64,000 nt of DNA. It comes from Lentimicrobium sp. L6 (GTDB lineage: Bacteria > Bacteroidota > Bacteroidia > Bacteroidales > UBA12170). Numbering within the stretch: the first letter of the stretch is position 1; the number at the start of each line of letters is the position of its first letter. Location: assembly GCF_013166655.1 (NCBI RefSeq), contig NZ_JABKCA010000011.1, positions 1 through 64,000 of the forward strand, given 5' to 3'. Under the pieces are notes generated by a model that saw only the letters and a program-made list of their open reading frames with translations, was not told where the DNA came from and searched no databases. The position numbers and the translations under genes were made by a program. Shown piece by piece: positions 61,647-64,000 of this stretch.

Positions 61647-64000
61647 TTAGAATGTAAATGTTGCTCTAATGAACAATCTTCTTGGCAATATTGGACGACC
61701 AACAAAATAAACACCACTATTTGATTGTGATAAATCACGTGGATTACCTTCTGTAAGTCCTTTAGAATCTGTTAGGTTAAATACAGCTGCACCAAGGCGC
61801 AAAGTTTCTCCGTTATCACCTAAACGCATGGTGTAACCAGCGTCAAGTCTGAATATATTAATGGCATCTAATTCTACATTATTACTATCATCTGTGAATT
61901 TTTTACCTGTGTGGCTCATGGAAACTCCAGCATCAAATTTTTCACCAAAATAATCTAAAGCTAGATTTGATAAGAAGTTAGGTTGTCTTGCTAATTTATT
62001 TCCAACATACTCTGGAGTAGATTTATGCTCGTCATACTCGTGGTTTTGATAAGTTAAACTACCACTGAAGTGTAAATACTTCACGAATTCATAATCCCAA
62101 GTAGCTTCAACACCTATACTACGTGTACTCTTAGTGCTTACATCTTCTATAATTGTTCCAGGGTTATTTGGATCATCAATTAATCTCACATCTCTTCTGT
62201 CATTTAAATCAACATAATAACCAGCGATGGTAGCTTTTATTTTCTTATTGGCATATTTAGCACCAATTTCACCTTGATAAATCTTCTCTGTTTCGTAAGA
62301 ACCGACAGTTCCGTCAGATGAAACCTGAATTCCACGAGGTTGAGGGAAGAAATAACCCTTAGTTAAGTTACCATAAAGATTTACATTTTCATTTAACTGA
62401 TAGTTAGCTGCTAAAACGCCAGCCCAGTCTGTATCTTGACCATTACCAGTTAAATAGGCATTATTTCCCCAACTTACAGTCTGCAATTCAGAGGAAAGAG
62501 ACTCATCTTCGCTCATTTGGTAAGTTGTATTACCTTCTCTAGTTACATCAGCACTAATTTTCTCTACACGTAAACCTACGTCAATTCTCCAACGACCAAT
62601 TTGCATTTCGTCCGTTAAATAACCGGCCATTTTATTGGCAGTAATGAAGTTATTAGCATATGCCGCACCTGGATTAAAAACACCATTCTGGCTCAATACC
62701 ATATCGTTTCCACCTGAGGTATAAGTAATGTCCACCAACTGTGGAATAGAATTAAATTCACTTACATATCTTGATTGAATATTTTGGTCTTCCGCTTCAC
62801 TGCGAGAGAAGAAACCTCCTAAAGTAACGTGGTGTTCTAATTCACCAGTAACCCATTTTTGAGTCAAGTTCATTTCACCAGCTAAATCAGTCATCGGACG
62901 ATTACGATCTAATAAAGTATTCACTAAAACTTTGTCAGAATTAGGCATTGTTCTAGTAGTGCCTGTATTTGTTCCTACAATATTTGTAGCTTCAGGGTCT
63001 ATAGCTGTTACAAAATCAGTTAAAGATTGAGGATTTCCAGAACCCGCTAAGAATAGGTTAAACTGGTGCTGATAGCGAGCATAACGAAGTTTAGTGTTTA
63101 AACGTAAACCGCTAGAAAATTCTTGTTTATAATCGGCCATAAAATAACCACCTTTGGTAGAAACACCATCTTTTATTGGAGTATGATAAACTCCATTAGG
63201 AGTTTGATAAGAAATATTGCTGGCATGCACCGTTTGGATAGTATTCACTTCTTCACCATCGTTACCTGTAGCAAATTCTCTACTATCTCCATCTAATGGA
63301 AGGGGCAAGAAAAATTGTACTCTATCATCAATATATTGACCAGATAAAACTAAAGAACCATGGTCGAATAATTGTTTAACATTACCTCTTAATTGAAAAC
63401 CTTGTGTTGGAAGACCCGTTTTGATAGGACCTTCATCATAACGATAGAATCCACTAAGAGCGTAATAAGTTTTAGAACCTTCACCACCTAATTTTCCACC
63501 ACTATAGAAATCAGCTTTCATGCGACCTTGATCGGCAGCTTCAAATTGAATAATGTTTTCAGGAGTTTCTGTTCCTGTTTTAGAAATATAGTTGATTAAA
63601 CCAGCAACAGAACCTGCGCCATAAAGAATAGCAGCACCACCACGAGGGAAGTCTAACATACGAATACCAAAATCGTTTCTTACATAAACATCATGTGCAG
63701 ATGAGTTCAATCCGAAAGTACTAATTGTAGGCATTCCATCATACTGTAATGGATTAAATACATATTGTCCACCAGAAGGTAATCCACGAACAAATACATT
63801 AGTTGCTACTTCACCTCCTCCACCTTCAGCGGTAATTCCAGGAATCGAACGAAGGATGTCAGCTTGTCCGCTGGCTGCCTTCATTTGAATTTCTTTTGCT
63901 TTCATGGATGTCATAGACATGGCTGCTTCATTTTCTGTACGGACAGTCATTGAACCTGTAATGGTGACCTCCTCAAGCCCAACTCCACTTGCTAAAATAA
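61647..64000 (-). CDS. TonB-dependent outer-membrane receptor (5' end outside the window)
   Basis: At least 784 aa; the frame stays open to the window edge beyond the ATG at 63950, with upstream residues ILASGVGLEEVTITGS, so that ATG is internal. The plug domain begins there (EEVTITGSMTVRTENEA) and has GQADILRSIPGITAEGGGGEVATNVFVRGLPSGGQYVF; barrel strands run to the C-terminal aromatic FIRATFTF. TonB receptors import large or scarce ligands across the outer membrane. It is upstream of the symporter and glycoside genes in the same direction and probably brings in their substrate. No SusD partner is visible downstream. Confidence 0.88.
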   Translation of the reverse strand, partial: ILASGVGLEEVTITGSMTVRTENEAAMSMTSMKAKEIQMKAASGQADILRSIPGITAEGGGGEVATNVFVRGLPSGGQYVFNPLQYDGMPTISTFGLNSSAHDVYVRNDFGIRMLDFPRGGAAILYGAGSVAGLINYISKTGTETPENIIQFEAADQGRMKADFYSGGKLGGEGSKTYYALSGFYRYDEGPIKTGLPTQGFQLRGNVKQLFDHGSLVLSGQYIDDRVQFFLPLPLDGDSREFATGNDGEEVNTIQTVHASNISYQTPNGVYHTPIKDGVSTKGGYFMADYKQEFSSGLRLNTKLRYARYQHQFNLFLAGSGNPQSLTDFVTAIDPEATNIVGTNTGTTRTMPNSDKVLVNTLLDRNRPMTDLAGEMNLTQKWVTGELEHHVTLGGFFSRSEAEDQNIQSRYVSEFNSIPQLVDITYTSGGNDMVLSQNGVFNPGAAYANNFITANKMAGYLTDEMQIGRWRIDVGLRVEKISADVTREGNTTYQMSEDESLSSELQTVSWGNNAYLTGNGQDTDWAGVLAANYQLNENVNLYGNLTKGYFFPQPRGIQVSSDGTVGSYETEKIYQGEIGAKYANKKIKATIAGYYVDLNDRRDVRLIDDPNNPGTIIEDVSTKSTRSIGVEATWDYEFVKYLHFSGSLTYQNHEYDEHKSTPEYVGNKLARQPNFLSNLALDYFGEKFDAGVSMSHTGKKFTDDSNNVELDAINIFRLDAGYTMRLGDNGETLRLGAAVFNLTDSKGLTEGNPRDLSQSNSGVYFVGRPILPRRLFIRATFTF

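Overview
The window looks like a chromosomal segment from a marine-type member of the Bacteroidota, probably class Bacteroidia; this is inference, since no marker RNA gene is present. The DNA is AT-rich. Several promoters fit the Bacteroidota -7 box TAnnTTTG. Many secreted proteins end in a type IX secretion (T9SS) sorting domain, and GldB, LruC, DUF2490 and PorT-type barrels are present. An indolepyruvate:ferredoxin oxidoreductase suggests anaerobic amino-acid metabolism.

Layout. 1-3420: tail of a T9SS cargo gene, a TAXI-type binding protein and iorAB. 3688-7681: small lipoprotein, unknown protein, then a DUF2490 barrel / CotH kinase-like lipoprotein / DUF4956 membrane protein cassette. 8089-13641: trxB, then two tandem near-duplicate T9SS propeller proteins and a headless T9SS open frame. 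13856-18868: Kef-type antiporter, small membrane protein plus divergent Nramp transporter, TetR plus nitroreductase. 18947-23027: decayed third copy of the T9SS sorting domain, a secreted unknown, an MsbA-like ABC exporter and pgi, the last two separated by a 50-bp perfect palindrome. 23179-34061: a 1871-aa PKD-repeat T9SS protein and two paralogous LruC lipoproteins, one with its lipoprotein signal in a different frame. 34286-39107: LytTR regulator/LytS kinase/LiaF-like operon, then LolC/E-like permease plus PorT barrel. 39372-48042: PorT barrel, gldB, guaB, three periplasmic PPIase-type chaperones and a MoxR ATPase. 48185-52753: orphan transketolase C-half, T9SS-exported deiminase, Sfp-type transferase.

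52801-64000 (all minus strand) is the most coherent system. In transcription order it holds a TonB-dependent receptor (running off the window), a sodium:solute symporter, a GT4 glycosyltransferase, a GH13_18 sugar phosphorylase, a GH38 alpha-mannosidase-type hydrolase and a glycerate kinase. The set fits uptake and turnover of glycosyl-glycerate compatible solutes (mannosylglycerate, glucosylglycerate or mannosylglucosylglycerate): GH38 would release mannose, GH13_18 would phosphorolyse glucosylglycerate to glucose-1-phosphate and glycerate, and the kinase would send glycerate to glycolysis.

Other notable signals are three dispersed copies of a two-hairpin intergenic element whose stems appear to covary, and a slippery A AAA AAC heptamer followed directly by a stop codon in the second LruC gene. 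I saw no tRNA, rRNA, CRISPR array, transposase or phage gene.
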